The notes beneath the pieces were generated by a model, which worked only from the letters and a program-made list of their open reading frames with translations, ran no database searches and was not told the DNA's origin. This document shows, piece by piece, positions 26,222-34,764 of a DNA stretch of 64,000 nucleotides (its first letter is position 1; every line of letters starts with the position of its first letter). Where the stretch lies: the NCBI RefSeq assembly GCF_025154075.1, contig NZ_JAOAMU010000002.1, positions 814,775 through 878,774 of the forward strand, written 5' to 3'. This DNA comes from Chryseobacterium herbae (GTDB lineage: Bacteria; Bacteroidota; Bacteroidia; Flavobacteriales; Weeksellaceae). The translations under genes and the position numbers were made by a program.

Positions 26222-26644
26222 ATGATGTTGAATTCAGATCAAAATAAAATAATCACAATCGATGGCGGCCATTTCTCAGATCTGCCCGGTTTCTATGATG
26301 AAGCTTCTTTGGTGTTCATGAAAGATACAGACTGGAAAGTAGGAACACTGGATGGCTTCAATGATATCCTGTACGGCGGTTTCGGAGTATTTGAAAACGA
26401 AGACGAAGTTGAGATCACATGGAAAGAATCCCAAAAATCAAGAAAAGATCTCGGTCTGGATACGACCCGTATTTTTTACGAAAATAAAATCAGACAGGGA
26501 AAACCTTTTAACGTAGAACTGATTCAGGAAAAACTGGATGAACTGCTTTCAGGAAACGGCCAGACCTTATTTGAAATTTTAATAGAAATTATAGAATCAC
26601 ACAAGAATATTACCCTAATTTTGGATGAGTATTTGAACGATTAA
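26222..26644 (+). CDS. Barstar-family (ribonuclease inhibitor-like) protein
   Basis: A 140-residue cytoplasmic protein. The order of motifs matches barstar (PF01337): the opening strand 'IITIDGGHFSDLPGFYDEAS', the 'GTLDGFNDILYGGFG' segment corresponding to barstar's 'Y.GeNLDALWDCLTG', a strand 'EVEITWKESQKSRK', and the closing 'FEILIEIIESHKNITLILDE', equivalent to barstar's final helix and beta-strand. Barstar binds and neutralises barnase-type ribonucleases, but no nuclease gene lies in the window. It could be an orphan immunity protein or have acquired another role. ATG codons at 26222 and 26225 are both possible starts. Confidence 0.65.
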   Translation: MMLNSDQNKIITIDGGHFSDLPGFYDEASLVFMKDTDWKVGTLDGFNDILYGGFGVFENEDEVEITWKESQKSRKDLGLDTTRIFYENKIRQGKPFNVELIQEKLDELLSGNGQTLFEILIEIIESHKNITLILDEYLND

Positions 26645-26712
26645 ATGAATAATAACCCAAAGAGTCACGAAGTGACGACTTAGCAAAAGATAGGATGAAG
26701 TCCTATTAGAGA

Positions 26713-27339
26713 ATGAAAAAAATGATTTACGGGCTGTTCTTCGGCGACAGCATTACATATGGAGAATACGACGGAGTATTCGGCGGATGGGTAGATATTC
26801 TGAAAAGATATGCCCTGCAGCAGTTTCATGAAGGGAGCAACGAACTAATCCTTTTTAACCTTGGAATAGGCGGCGAAACGACAGAAGGCTTACTGAAAAG
26901 AATGCCTCATGAACTGGCTGCCAGAAATTCTGCAGAAGGAAATATTATTTTCATCGGGTACGGAGCCAATGACCTTGCCGTAAAGGAGGGAAATCAGCTG
27001 GTAAGTCCTGATCAGTTCAGGGATAATATCAAAACAGCAGTTCAGCACGCAAAACAATATTCCGGGGATATTTATTTGGTGAGTATTCTTCCGTTCTCTG
27101 AAAAGGTAGATGGGGTAGAATCGGCAACAGGAAAATTACGGATCAACGGAGATGTTTTAATATACAATCAAATCCTTAAAAATATTGCTACTGAAAGCGC
27201 TTTACACTATATTGATTTCTATGCTTCGCTTGCAGACGATAAAGAAATTCTACTTTCTGCAGACGGAGTTCATCCTAATGAAAAAGGATATGGAGTGATG
27301 GCTGAAACGGCAATACCAATCATAGAAAAATATTTATAA
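26713..27339 (+). CDS. SGNH/GDSL-type hydrolase
   Basis: A 208-residue hydrolase without a clear signal peptide. The SGNH blocks are block I 'FFGDSITYGEYDGVFGGW' (nucleophilic Ser in GDS), block II Gly in 'FNLGIGGETTEGLLKR', block III Asn in 'FIGYGANDLAVKEG', and block V 'DGVHPNEKGYGVMA' with the catalytic Asp and His. This fits an esterase or lysophospholipase-like enzyme; the substrate is unknown. The stop codon overlaps the ATG of the next gene by one base (TAATG), so the two are translationally coupled. Confidence 0.85.
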   Translation: MKKMIYGLFFGDSITYGEYDGVFGGWVDILKRYALQQFHEGSNELILFNLGIGGETTEGLLKRMPHELAARNSAEGNIIFIGYGANDLAVKEGNQLVSPDQFRDNIKTAVQHAKQYSGDIYLVSILPFSEKVDGVESATGKLRINGDVLIYNQILKNIATESALHYIDFYASLADDKEILLSADGVHPNEKGYGVMAETAIPIIEKYL

Positions 27340-27671
27340 TGGTGCATTTGTTTTCTTATGGAACCCTGCAAAAAGAGCAGGTACAGCTTGAAACATTCGG
27401 AAGAATTCTGGAAGGTGAAAAAGATATTCTGACAGGCTATACAATGAAGATGGTAGAAATTACCGACCCAGAAGTGTTGCGTAAAAGCAACCAGAAATAC
27501 CATCCGATCCTGGAACTTTCCGGAGATATTGGTGATGAAGTGGAAGGAATGCTTTTCGAAGTGACGGAAGAGGAAATTCTTCAGGCTGATGAATACGAAG
27601 TGGATGATTATAAAAGAATTGAAACGGTTTTTAAATCGGGAAAGAAAGGTTTTATTTATGTAGGAAAATGA
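27339..27671 (+). CDS. Gamma-glutamylcyclotransferase (AIG2/GGCT-like) protein
   Basis: A 110-residue single-domain protein. The N-terminal 'LFSYGTLQKEQVQLETFGRI' has the YGTL motif that binds the gamma-glutamyl group. The conserved Glu region near the middle appears as 'ISGDIGDEVEGMLFEVTEE' (read LSGDIGDEVEGML here), and the C-terminus has 'ADEYEVDDYKRIETVFKSGK'. Family enzymes release 5-oxoproline from gamma-glutamyl amines. It is coupled to the SGNH gene. The next element downstream is a GGGCTTTAGCCC terminator shared with the convergent gene. Confidence 0.8.
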   Translation: MVHLFSYGTLQKEQVQLETFGRILEGEKDILTGYTMKMVEITDPEVLRKSNQKYHPILELSGDIGDEVEGMLFEVTEEEILQADEYEVDDYKRIETVFKSGKKGFIYVGK

Positions 27672-27726
27672 TTTCAAAACCTAGAGTGATCTGATAAAAT
27701 AAACAAATATCACTTGTGGTATAAAG

Positions 27727-27753
27727 AAAAAACGGGCTTTAGCCCGTTTTTTT
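27727..27753. terminator. GGGCTTTAGCCC palindrome acting as bidirectional terminator
   Basis: AAAAAACGGGCTTTAGCCCG followed by TTTTTTT. A-run and T-run flank the same palindrome that forms the core of dispersed repeat A. It lies between convergent genes ending at 27671 and 27773. Confidence 0.75.
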
Positions 27754-27772
27754 GTAGATCGTCAATACCTGA

Positions 27773-28315
27773 TTACCAGACATTGATCCATAAATCTCCT
27801 CCGAAGGTCACTGCTTCTGCTTTAAATGCATAGTTGATTCCATTCAGTGTACTGGTTCCTGAGATATAATTGGGAATACCCGTACACGGATAAAAACCTA
27901 CAGATCCTCCCAGAGTTGGATTCATCAATCCCGGATTATTAGGATCTCTGAGCTCAAATTTCATATAACTCCATCGCTGAGCATCAGCTACCGCAGGACT
28001 AATGGATGTAGCTGGAACCACCGTACTGTTGTGCCAATAACTGTCAATAGGATAAGGATGTGGCGATGATGCAAAAGATGATGATTTTAAAAAGGTTGTA
28101 TAATCGGTAATCACGCCCGGAGGCAGCGGTATACTGGGGCCTAAAGCCTGATAACCATCACCACACTGGGAAAGGTTTACGGTAAATATGGTATAGTGTA
28201 AATTTAAGCTATGGTAAGAATCATCATTAAATACATGTAAGGTTCCTGAACCGTTTTGTGCAAAAGCCGCAGATCCGATACTTAAACCGAGAAGAATGGT
28301 GAATATCTTTTTCAT
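27773..28315 (-). CDS. Exported protein of unknown function
   Basis: Not recognised. It has 180 residues with a clear signal peptide (MKKIFTILLGLSIGSAAFAQ). The mature part is rich in Ser, Pro, Gly and aromatic residues and looks all-beta: 'TLHVFNDDSYHSLNLHYTIF', 'WSYMKFELRDPNNPG', 'AFKAEAVTFGGDLWINVW'. Two cysteines (in 'SQCGDGYQ' and 'YPCTGIPN') could form a disulphide. The pattern with an initial 'N...H/Y' strand and a final 'GG.W' strand recalls short exported proteins of Flavobacteria, without a named family. It is 2 bp downstream of the lipoprotein gene at 28318, so they form one operon. Confidence 0.7.
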   Translation of the reverse strand: MKKIFTILLGLSIGSAAFAQNGSGTLHVFNDDSYHSLNLHYTIFTVNLSQCGDGYQALGPSIPLPPGVITDYTTFLKSSSFASSPHPYPIDSYWHNSTVVPATSISPAVADAQRWSYMKFELRDPNNPGLMNPTLGGSVGFYPCTGIPNYISGTSTLNGINYAFKAEAVTFGGDLWINVW

Positions 28316-28317
28316 AA

Positions 28318-28695
28318 TTAATCGTTTAGAGTTTTTTGAGGAGTTTTGTTATTTTTTTCGTTGTAAATTTTCACAGCCCAGGTAAGGATCTTATCACGGT
28401 CTCCCTGGGTGTTTTTTGTAATCTCCTGATCAGAAGTACCGGTAGATTTTATTAACTCTAAAGCGGATGGAATCAGGATGTCTTTACGACGGTCACTCAG
28501 TTCCAATGATTGTTGATTTCTTTTTTCTTCCTCAGTAGGAAGATTTTGAGGAAGAGCCAGGCTTTTAATTGATTTTTCAAAATTAGTAATCTCCTTGCTC
28601 TTTTTGGCATCAACCGGAGTAACAACTGCGGTCGATTCTGTACTGCACGAAATAAATGCAGCCATCAGAATCGCATAGAATAGTTTGCTTTTCAT
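28318..28695 (-). CDS. Small lipoprotein of unknown function
   Basis: Not recognised. It has 125 residues with a lipobox (AAFISC, Cys17) followed by Ser-Thr-Glu. The remainder is hydrophilic and probably helical, rich in Lys, Glu, Thr and Asn: 'KEITNFEKSIKSLALPQNLP', 'EEEKRNQQSLELSDRRKDIL', 'DKILTWAVKIYNEKNNKTP'. No enzymatic motif is visible. It is the first gene of a two-gene unit with the exported protein (2-bp gap). The function may be structural or a chaperone-like role for the partner; this is a guess from adjacency alone. Confidence 0.7.
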   Translation of the reverse strand: MKSKLFYAILMAAFISCSTESTAVVTPVDAKKSKEITNFEKSIKSLALPQNLPTEEEKRNQQSLELSDRRKDILIPSALELIKSTGTSDQEITKNTQGDRDKILTWAVKIYNEKNNKTPQKTLND

Positions 28696-29104
28696 ACGTA
28701 TAAATTATTATTAGGTTTTTATAAATGTATTGATTTTACATATATCATGTAACGGTGAAAAGTAAAATTTATTTTAAATATGTATTTATTTAGCAATTAT
28801 TTTGTTAATACTTTATATTTGATTGAATTAATACTGAAAAATGATATTGTTTATTAATGGCAAAATATCCTATAGTTTGAAAAAATCAGAAAAAAGCCAT
28901 ACAATTACTGACCTCACTGTATGATGAGAGATATAGAAGTGAAAATATTACTGAAAAAAATCAACAGTAGGATGTACGGTAATTCAAATGAAGAATATCT
29001 TTAACATGACGATGTCAATATTCAATAGGAATGGGCTTTAGCCCGTTTTGTATTTAAAATATTTAAGATCAAAAACATTCAATTCAATCCTCAACGTTTA
29101 ATTT
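28696..29104. other. Long gap upstream of the lipoprotein operon with one repeat A core
   Basis: About 410 bp with no gene. TTCAATAGGAATGGGCTTTA followed by GCCCGTTTTG (29021-29050) is a repeat A half-element lacking its second palindrome. Short ATG-started frames here end within a few codons. Confidence 0.6.
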
Positions 29105-29179
29105 TAATCCCTAATCCCTAATCCCTAATCCCTAATCCCTAATCCCTAATCCCTAATCCCTAATCCCTAATCCCTAATC
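29105..29179. repeat. Tandem heptamer array, TAATCCC x 10.7
   Basis: Ten complete and one partial TAATCCC units in perfect register over 75 bp, i.e. ATTAGGG on the minus strand. The dgkA-like gene on the minus strand ends at 29174, so its TAG stop is formed by the first repeat unit it enters. Confidence 0.95.
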
Positions 29180-29530
29180 AAAAACATATTTCCAGTACAC
29201 AAAAATTCCGACAACAACTGACGCGACTGCCATCAATACAACAGCTCCCGCAGCAATATCTTTAATAAAGCCAATCCTCTTGTCAAAATCAGGTTGGATG
29301 ATGTCACATATCCTTTCTATAGCGGTATTGAAAATTTCGGCACTTAAAACAGCTAAGGAAGCTATGAGAATGAGTACAGTATCTACGGCTGAAAGCTTAA
29401 AATAGAAAATCAGAAAAAGATTAATGAAAAAAGCGGCCAGTTCGATCTGGAAATTTCTTTCCGTTTTTATCATCAGGAAAATACCGCGGAAAGCGTTGAT
29501 GAAACTTCTGTGAACAGGCGGTTTTTTCAT
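29174..29530 (-). CDS. dgkA: Diacylglycerol/undecaprenol kinase family membrane protein
   Basis: A 118-residue integral membrane kinase of the DgkA family. It has three helices: about residues 30-50 (LAAFFINLFLIFYFKL), 53-72 (VLILIASLAVLSAEIFNTAI), and 95-115 (AGAVVLMAVASVVVGIFVYW). The catalytic signature is 'SAEIFNTAIERICDIIQPDF' with Glu and Asn, and the second motif is 'IGFIKDIAAGAVVL' (KDxxAgAV). In Bacteroidota and Gram-positives such proteins phosphorylate undecaprenol; the E. coli type uses diacylglycerol. Its stop codon falls within a tandem heptamer array. Reading stops in the first unit, so copy number changes would not alter the protein. Confidence 0.88.
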   Translation of the reverse strand: MKKPPVHRSFINAFRGIFLMIKTERNFQIELAAFFINLFLIFYFKLSAVDTVLILIASLAVLSAEIFNTAIERICDIIQPDFDKRIGFIKDIAAGAVVLMAVASVVVGIFVYWKYVFD

Positions 29531-29759
29531 GGATTCTTTTTCACAAATATAGTATTTGTATTTTGATGAAAGCTGGAGATGAAATGCCGGTTTTTAAAAT
29601 TAACAGACTCTTATCACAAAAAAGATGGAATCTCTGAAATCTTGTGTTTAAAAATTAATGATGTGAGAAATCTGACCATAATGTCAAGTCTGAAAACCAA
29701 TTAGTGATATTTGTGAAAAACTCGCTATGATTATTTTTTTCATTATAGTTTCTATTTAT

Positions 29760-29767
29760 TATATTTG
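29760..29767 (+). promoter_or_regulatory. -7 box TATATTTG upstream of dnaN
   Basis: TATATTTG matches TAnnTTTG exactly, 21 bp before the dnaN ATG. No TTG lies at the expected distance, so the -33 element is weak. The rest of the 258-bp gap from 29531 holds nothing recognised. Confidence 0.45.
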
Positions 29768-29788
29768 TAGAAACTTATTTTTAAATCT

Positions 29789-30919
29789 ATGAAATTTATT
29801 ATTTCAAGTGGTGAACTGCAGAAAGCATTGCAAACTGTAAGTGGCGTAATATCAAGCTCTCAATCGAGACCGATTTTAGAAAACTATCTTTTTGAATTAG
29901 ACGGAAATAACGTTACCATTACAGCTTCTGATGGCGAGACTACTCTTGTTACTTCTTTGGAGGTAAAGTCTGACGATTCGGGTAAATTTGCCGTTCCTGC
30001 TAAAATTTTTCAGGATTTTATCAAGACTTATGGTGAACAGCCTCTGACGTTCGTTGTGAAGGATAATGCGGAAGGAACCGGAAGCCAGCTTGAGATTTTA
30101 GATGAAAAAGACAATTTCGCGGTAGCACTGGATAATGCTGATGATTATCCTGATCTTCCGGAATTTGATGCCTCTCAAAGTGTAGCGATGCCTGCCGGAG
30201 TTTTATCTGAAGCATTGACCAATACTCTTTTTGCAACAAGCAATGACTCTCTTCGTCCTGTAATGACAGGCGTATTGTTCCAGTTTGGAGAAAATGAAAC
30301 CAATTTTGTTTCTACAGACTCCCATAGACTGGTCGTGTATAAAAGAACAGACCTGATGAATGCCGAGCCAATGGAATTCATTATGCCTAAAAAGCCTTTG
30401 AACATTTTCAAAAATATCCTGGCCAGCTCAAACGAAGACGTTAAAATCGACTTCAACGAGAATATGGCTAAATTTACTTTTGGAAAACATATCTGGATCT
30501 GTAGACTGATTGATGGGAAATATCCTAACTATACAGCTGTAATCCCGAAAGAAAATCCAAACGTACTGACGATCAACAGAAACCTTCTTTTAGGAGCGAT
30601 CAAAAGAGCATCGATCATGTCTAACAAATCTACCAATCAGGTGAGATTTAAATTGTCTGCCAATATTCTTCACCTTCACGCAGAAGATACGGAATACGCA
30701 AACAAAGCAGATATGCAGATCCCTTGCGACTACAACGGAGAAGATATCAATATCGGTTTCAGCTCTAAGTTTTTGACGGAAATGCTTACCATTTTAGGTT
30801 CTGACGATATCACTATGAAAATGTCTCAACCGAACAGACCAGGGATCATTGAACCTCTTGACGGTCTTGAAGAAAGTGAAAATATCCTTATGTTATCAAT
30901 GCCGGTGATCGGATTGTAA
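29789..30919 (+). CDS. dnaN: DNA polymerase III beta subunit (sliding clamp)
   Basis: A 376-residue clamp that tethers replicases to DNA as a ring-shaped dimer. The three repeated clamp domains are visible: residues 1-120 (MKFIISSGELQKALQTVSGV), 128-247 (SVAMPAGVLSEALTNTLFAT with 'SNDSLRPVMTGVLFQF') and 250-376 (PNVLTINRNLLLGAIKRASI). The C-terminal 'ILMLSMPVIGL' corresponds to the conserved 'yvimPmrl' end that forms part of the peptide-binding cleft. The length is normal. It is a single-gene unit with a -7 box and a strong terminator; dnaA and recF are not in the window. Confidence 0.97.
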   Translation: MKFIISSGELQKALQTVSGVISSSQSRPILENYLFELDGNNVTITASDGETTLVTSLEVKSDDSGKFAVPAKIFQDFIKTYGEQPLTFVVKDNAEGTGSQLEILDEKDNFAVALDNADDYPDLPEFDASQSVAMPAGVLSEALTNTLFATSNDSLRPVMTGVLFQFGENETNFVSTDSHRLVVYKRTDLMNAEPMEFIMPKKPLNIFKNILASSNEDVKIDFNENMAKFTFGKHIWICRLIDGKYPNYTAVIPKENPNVLTINRNLLLGAIKRASIMSNKSTNQVRFKLSANILHLHAEDTEYANKADMQIPCDYNGEDINIGFSSKFLTEMLTILGSDDITMKMSQPNRPGIIEPLDGLEESENILMLSMPVIGL

Positions 30920-30941
30920 TATGATTATACATACAATTAAA

Positions 30942-30969
30942 AGAGACTGGGCAATCCAGTCTCTTTTTT
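30942..30969 (+). terminator. Terminator after dnaN
   Basis: AGAGACTGG (30942-30950) pairs with CCAGTCTCT (30956-30964) around GCAAT, followed by TTTTT. Confidence 0.92.
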
Positions 30970-30985
30970 AATGGACTTGAATCTA

Positions 30986-31819
30986 ATGAAAAGAATACTT
31001 ATATTCACCTTACTACTATCATTCATCAATTTGTTTTCTCAGAAAAATATTAAAATATACCATGAGAAAAAAGGAGATACTGTAATATTTTATGCTGACA
31101 ATCAGGAGATCTATCCTATGTCTGTTGTTTTTTCCGGCCAACCGGAATTAGAAAATATGAAAACTCCTGAAACGTTTAAAATCACTCAGGTTATCCCCGC
31201 TAAATCATTGAAAAACAGAATAGCCTATTTTGTTATTGCTGATAAAAAAAAGAAATGGGCTGTAAAACAGATCCCGGGTTATTTGATGTATATAGGAGAT
31301 GTTACTTTGAAAGATTATGACAGGGATTATCAATATGACCTGCCGTTTAAAAAAGGGAAATCGATTAATGTTTTTCAGGGATATGATGGCGTTTTTTCTC
31401 ATCAGAATGAAAATTCTTTAGATTTTAAGATGCCTGAAGGAACAGAAATTACAGCTTCCAGAGAAGGGGTGGTAACAGATCTTGTTAAGCATAACAATAC
31501 CGGTTGTCCCTCAAAAAGCTGTGCAGATCAGGGCAATTATATTACCATCATGCATTCAGACGGAACTTTTGCACAGTACTATCACTTACAGCAAAACGGG
31601 GTTAAAGTAAATATCGGAGATCATGTGAAAAAGGGCGATATCATTGGCTTAAGTGGAAATACAGGTTGGAGCAGCGGTCCTCATTTGCATTTCATGTGCT
31701 ACCTTCCAAAAGCAGAAAAGGATAACGCCAGAGAAACAATAAAAACTCTTTTTAGAACAGGTAAAGGAGACAAAGCAGAATATTTGCTGCAGAAAAAAAA
31801 CTATTCAAAAGAATATTAA
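30986..31819 (+). CDS. M23 family metallopeptidase (LytM-type), exported
   Basis: About 277 residues from the ATG at 30986 (MKRILIFTLLLSFINLFSQ, a good signal peptide); an ATG at 30971 adds only MDLNL and lies next to the dnaN terminator. Residues 25-135 form an N-terminal domain of unknown type. The M23 catalytic domain lies at about residues 140-240: zinc ligand segment 'HQNENSLDFKMPEGTEI', 'REGVVTDLVKHNNTGCP', 'QYYHLQQNGVKVNIGDHVKK' and the second motif SSGPHLHFMCY with the HLH zinc ligands. Ligands appear intact, so it may be an active peptidoglycan endopeptidase. No operon partner is evident. Confidence 0.85.
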   Translation: MKRILIFTLLLSFINLFSQKNIKIYHEKKGDTVIFYADNQEIYPMSVVFSGQPELENMKTPETFKITQVIPAKSLKNRIAYFVIADKKKKWAVKQIPGYLMYIGDVTLKDYDRDYQYDLPFKKGKSINVFQGYDGVFSHQNENSLDFKMPEGTEITASREGVVTDLVKHNNTGCPSKSCADQGNYITIMHSDGTFAQYYHLQQNGVKVNIGDHVKKGDIIGLSGNTGWSSGPHLHFMCYLPKAEKDNARETIKTLFRTGKGDKAEYLLQKKNYSKEY

Positions 31820-32125
31820 AAGACAGGCTTTGTAGGTTTTGTTCATGATTTTAAAGATTAATCGTGACATAATGATAGCAAACAGTTCTGATTTTTGTTG
31901 AAAAAGTAAGCCGAATTGACCAAACAAAGGTTGAAAAAAATTAAAAGTTATTCTCTTAAAGTGATCTCTAAATTTCGCTGTTTCTCAAAAAAACACGACA
32001 TTTGTACCGCGGAAAATTCGAATAAATTTTCAAAATAAGAAAAGGTTTTTAACCTTGGAAAAAACAAAAATGATCAGATAAAAGGCTAAAAACCGATGTC
32101 TGACCAATAAAAATAGATTGAGCAA
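31820..32125. other. Intergenic region upstream of pheT
   Basis: A gap of 306 bp with no gene, tRNA or clear terminator. ACATTTGTAC near 32000 is only a partial match to a -7 box. A regulatory leader for pheT is possible, but no Phe-rich leader peptide was seen. Confidence 0.35.
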
Positions 32126-34528
32126 ATGAAAATATCAAACAACTGGCTGAAAGACTTTATCAAAACGGAACTGAAAACTGAAAGAATCGGAGAATTCCTT
32201 ACAGATATTGGTCTTGAAGTAGAGGGGATAGAAAAATTTGAAAGTGTAAGAGGCAGCCTGGAAGGTATTGTCGTAGGAAAAGTATTGACCTGCGAAAAAC
32301 ATCCGAATGCAGACAAGTTAAAGAAAACAACAGTTGACGTAGGAAACGGGAAAATATTGAATATTGTTTGCGGTGCTCCGAACGTAGAAGCAGGACAGAC
32401 GGTACCTGTAGCTGTTGTGGGAACTAAAATCTATGACAAAACCGGAAACTTTTTTGAGATCAAAGAAGCGAAGATCAGAAGCGAGGTTTCTCAGGGAATG
32501 ATTTGTGCGGAAGATGAACTTGGCCTTAGCGAAGACCACGGAGGAATTATGGTGCTGGATGAAACCAAATATGAGGTAGGAAAAAACTTTGCAGATTATT
32601 TTGAACTGGCCAATGATGAAGTGATCGAAATCGGTTTGACGCCGAACAGAACAGATGCAATGTCACACTATGGCGTTGCTAGAGATCTTCACGCATTCCT
32701 TTCCACCAACCAGCAGAAATCAACGTTTGAAAAAGTTTCTTCTGAAGCTTTGAATAACGAAGGTTCACACAATTTCACTTTAGAAGTTGAAGATGCCGAG
32801 TTGTGTCCAAGATACATCGGAGCTGTGATTGAAGAAGTAAAAGTAGCAGAGTCTCCGGCCTGGTTAAAAGACAGATTAAAAGCAATCGGTTTAAACCCGA
32901 TTAACAATATTGTAGATATCACCAATTATATCCTTCACGGGTACGGACAGCCTCTTCACGCATTTGATGCGGACAAGATCACCGGTAGTAAAGTGAAAGT
33001 GGGAACTGTGAAAGCAGGGACTAAATTCACAACCTTGGATGGTGTTGAAAGAACGCTGAACGGTTCTGAAGTGATGATCAAAGACGGAAAAGATAATCCT
33101 ATGTGCATTGCCGGAGTTTTCGGTGGTGCCAATTCAGGAGTTTCTGATGAAACGAAAACCATCTTCCTTGAAAGTGCTTACTTCAACCCTGTTGCTGTAA
33201 GAAAAGGTGCTAAGTTTCATGGTTTAAATACAGATGCTTCTTTCAGATTTGAAAGAGGAGTAGATCCGAATATTACAAGAACAGCGATCACACATGCCAT
33301 TAAAATGATCCAGGAAATTGCTGATGGAAAATTGGTGGGAGATCTGTTGGAAGAATATCCAAAGAAAATTGAAGACAATTATGTGATCATCAGATTCTCA
33401 AAAATTGAACAGATTTTGGGAACGAAGATTCACAGAGAGAAAGTAAAGGAGATCTTAAAAGCTTTGGAAATCCAGGTTTTAAACGAGATCCAGAACGGAC
33501 TTGAAATTTCTGTACCGGCTTACAGAGCGGATGTAACGAGAGAAATTGATGTGATTGAAGAAATCTTAAGAATTTACGGATACAACAAGATCGACGCTCC
33601 ACAGAAAATTTCATTTACACCGGTTAAGCTGAGCGCCAACGATCAGGATGAGCTGGAAAACAACTGGGCAAGAACTTTACAAAGTATTGGATTCAATGAA
33701 GTGATGAACAATTCACTGACGTCTGTAAAAGATGAAACCGATGCTGTAAAATTACTGAATCCGTTAAGTGGTGACCTTGCGTTCATGAGAAAATCTTTAT
33801 TGGAAGGTCTTCTTCAAAATGCGGTGTACAACATCAACAGAAAGAATCAGGATATCAAATTCTTCGAATTCGGGAAAATTTACCATAAAAAAGATAAATA
33901 CGAGGAAAGAAAACAATTAGGGATTCTTGTTACAGGAAGAGATGTAGCAGAAAACTGGTTGCAGCCTAAATCTGCAGTAAGCTTCTACAACCTTAAAGCG
34001 TATGTAAAAGTTTTATTGGAGAAACTGGCTGTCACTTATAAAGAAGTGGCTTTAAACGATGAGAGATTCTCTGATTCATTAGCCTATGAAGCGGACGGAA
34101 AAACGTTAGTAAGAATCGGGAAAGTATCTCCTGTACTCATGAAAGATTTTGATATCGATCAGGAATGTTTCTACGCAGAAATCGAGCTTGAACTGGCACA
34201 GGAATTACGTTCTAAAAACGAGCTTAAGTTTAAGAATATTCCTAAGTTTAACAAGATCAGAAGAGACCTTGCCCTGTTGATCGACAAAAATGTAAACTAT
34301 CAGGATCTGTATCAGACGGCGAAAAAGAATAAATCTCCTTTCATTAAAGGCATCAATTTATTCGACGTTTATGAAGGGAAAAACCTTCCGGAAGGTAAAA
34401 AGTCCTACGCAATGAGCTTTGAGCTTCTGAATGAAGAGAAAACATTGGAAGAGAAAGAAATCTCCGAAGTTATGGATTCTCTGATCAAAGCTTTCCAGAA
34501 AGAATACAATGCAGAACTAAGATCTTAA
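32126..34528 (+). CDS. pheT: Phenylalanine-tRNA ligase beta subunit
   Basis: An 800-residue subunit of the alpha2-beta2 enzyme that charges tRNA-Phe. Residues 40-150 form an EMAP/OB tRNA-binding domain: 'GIVVGKVLTCEKHPNADKLK', 'CGAPNVEAGQTVPVAVVGTK'. The B3/B4 editing domain follows ('YGVARDLHAFLST', 'DAELCPRYIGAVIEEVKVAE', 'GLNPINNIVDITNYILHGYG', 'GRPLHAFD'-like 'GQPLHAFDADKITG'). The B5 domain is around residues 400-480. The catalytic-like core follows, and the C-terminal FDX-ACB anticodon-binding domain is at about residues 705-800 ('FNKIRRDLALLIDKNVNYQD'). pheS is not adjacent, which is usual in this phylum. Confidence 0.96.
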   Translation: MKISNNWLKDFIKTELKTERIGEFLTDIGLEVEGIEKFESVRGSLEGIVVGKVLTCEKHPNADKLKKTTVDVGNGKILNIVCGAPNVEAGQTVPVAVVGTKIYDKTGNFFEIKEAKIRSEVSQGMICAEDELGLSEDHGGIMVLDETKYEVGKNFADYFELANDEVIEIGLTPNRTDAMSHYGVARDLHAFLSTNQQKSTFEKVSSEALNNEGSHNFTLEVEDAELCPRYIGAVIEEVKVAESPAWLKDRLKAIGLNPINNIVDITNYILHGYGQPLHAFDADKITGSKVKVGTVKAGTKFTTLDGVERTLNGSEVMIKDGKDNPMCIAGVFGGANSGVSDETKTIFLESAYFNPVAVRKGAKFHGLNTDASFRFERGVDPNITRTAITHAIKMIQEIADGKLVGDLLEEYPKKIEDNYVIIRFSKIEQILGTKIHREKVKEILKALEIQVLNEIQNGLEISVPAYRADVTREIDVIEEILRIYGYNKIDAPQKISFTPVKLSANDQDELENNWARTLQSIGFNEVMNNSLTSVKDETDAVKLLNPLSGDLAFMRKSLLEGLLQNAVYNINRKNQDIKFFEFGKIYHKKDKYEERKQLGILVTGRDVAENWLQPKSAVSFYNLKAYVKVLLEKLAVTYKEVALNDERFSDSLAYEADGKTLVRIGKVSPVLMKDFDIDQECFYAEIELELAQELRSKNELKFKNIPKFNKIRRDLALLIDKNVNYQDLYQTAKKNKSPFIKGINLFDVYEGKNLPEGKKSYAMSFELLNEEKTLEEKEISEVMDSLIKAFQKEYNAELRS

Positions 34529-34548
34529 TTCAGATTAAAATATACTAT

Positions 34549-34575
34549 TAAAACGGGCTTTAGCCCGTTTTTTTG
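34549..34575 (+). terminator. GGGCTTTAGCCC terminator after pheT
   Basis: AAAACGGGCTTTAGCCCG followed by TTTTTTT. It is the core palindrome of repeat A doing terminator duty. Confidence 0.8.
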
Positions 34576-34583
34576 TGTCCTAT

Positions 34584-34665
34584 TTCGCGCAGATTAAACA
34601 GATCAGGCAGATTTAGAATGGTTAATAAAAATCTGTTCAATTGGCTGGATCTGCGAGAGAATAAA
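34584..34665. repeat. TCGCAGATT inverted-repeat element D, copy 1
   Basis: It begins TTTCGCGCAGATTAAACAGA and ends GGATCTGCGAGAGA, whose reverse complement matches the start. This gives an element of about 80 bp with terminal inverted repeats. Copy 2 lies at 34765-34866, and related fragments at about 43432-43465 and 43600-43640. Confidence 0.6.
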
Positions 34666-34683
34666 AGTCATTTCCAATAATCA

Positions 34684-34756
34684 TTCAATAGGAGTGGGCT
34701 TTAGCCCGCTTTCAAATGATCCCAATTCTAAAATGGCTTTAGCCAAAATAAAGAAC
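34684..34756 (+). repeat. GGGCTTTAGCCC composite repeat A, copy 2
   Basis: TTCAATAGGAGTGGGCTTTA then GCCCGC, a spacer, and GGCTTTAGCCAAAATAAAGA. Same order as 13085-13150 and 34900-34974. Confidence 0.8.
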
Positions 34757-34764
34757 AGTTTTTG

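Noticed and set aside
28857-28900. Possible small ORF upstream of the lipoprotein operon
   Set aside because: The ATG-started frame stops after seven codons.
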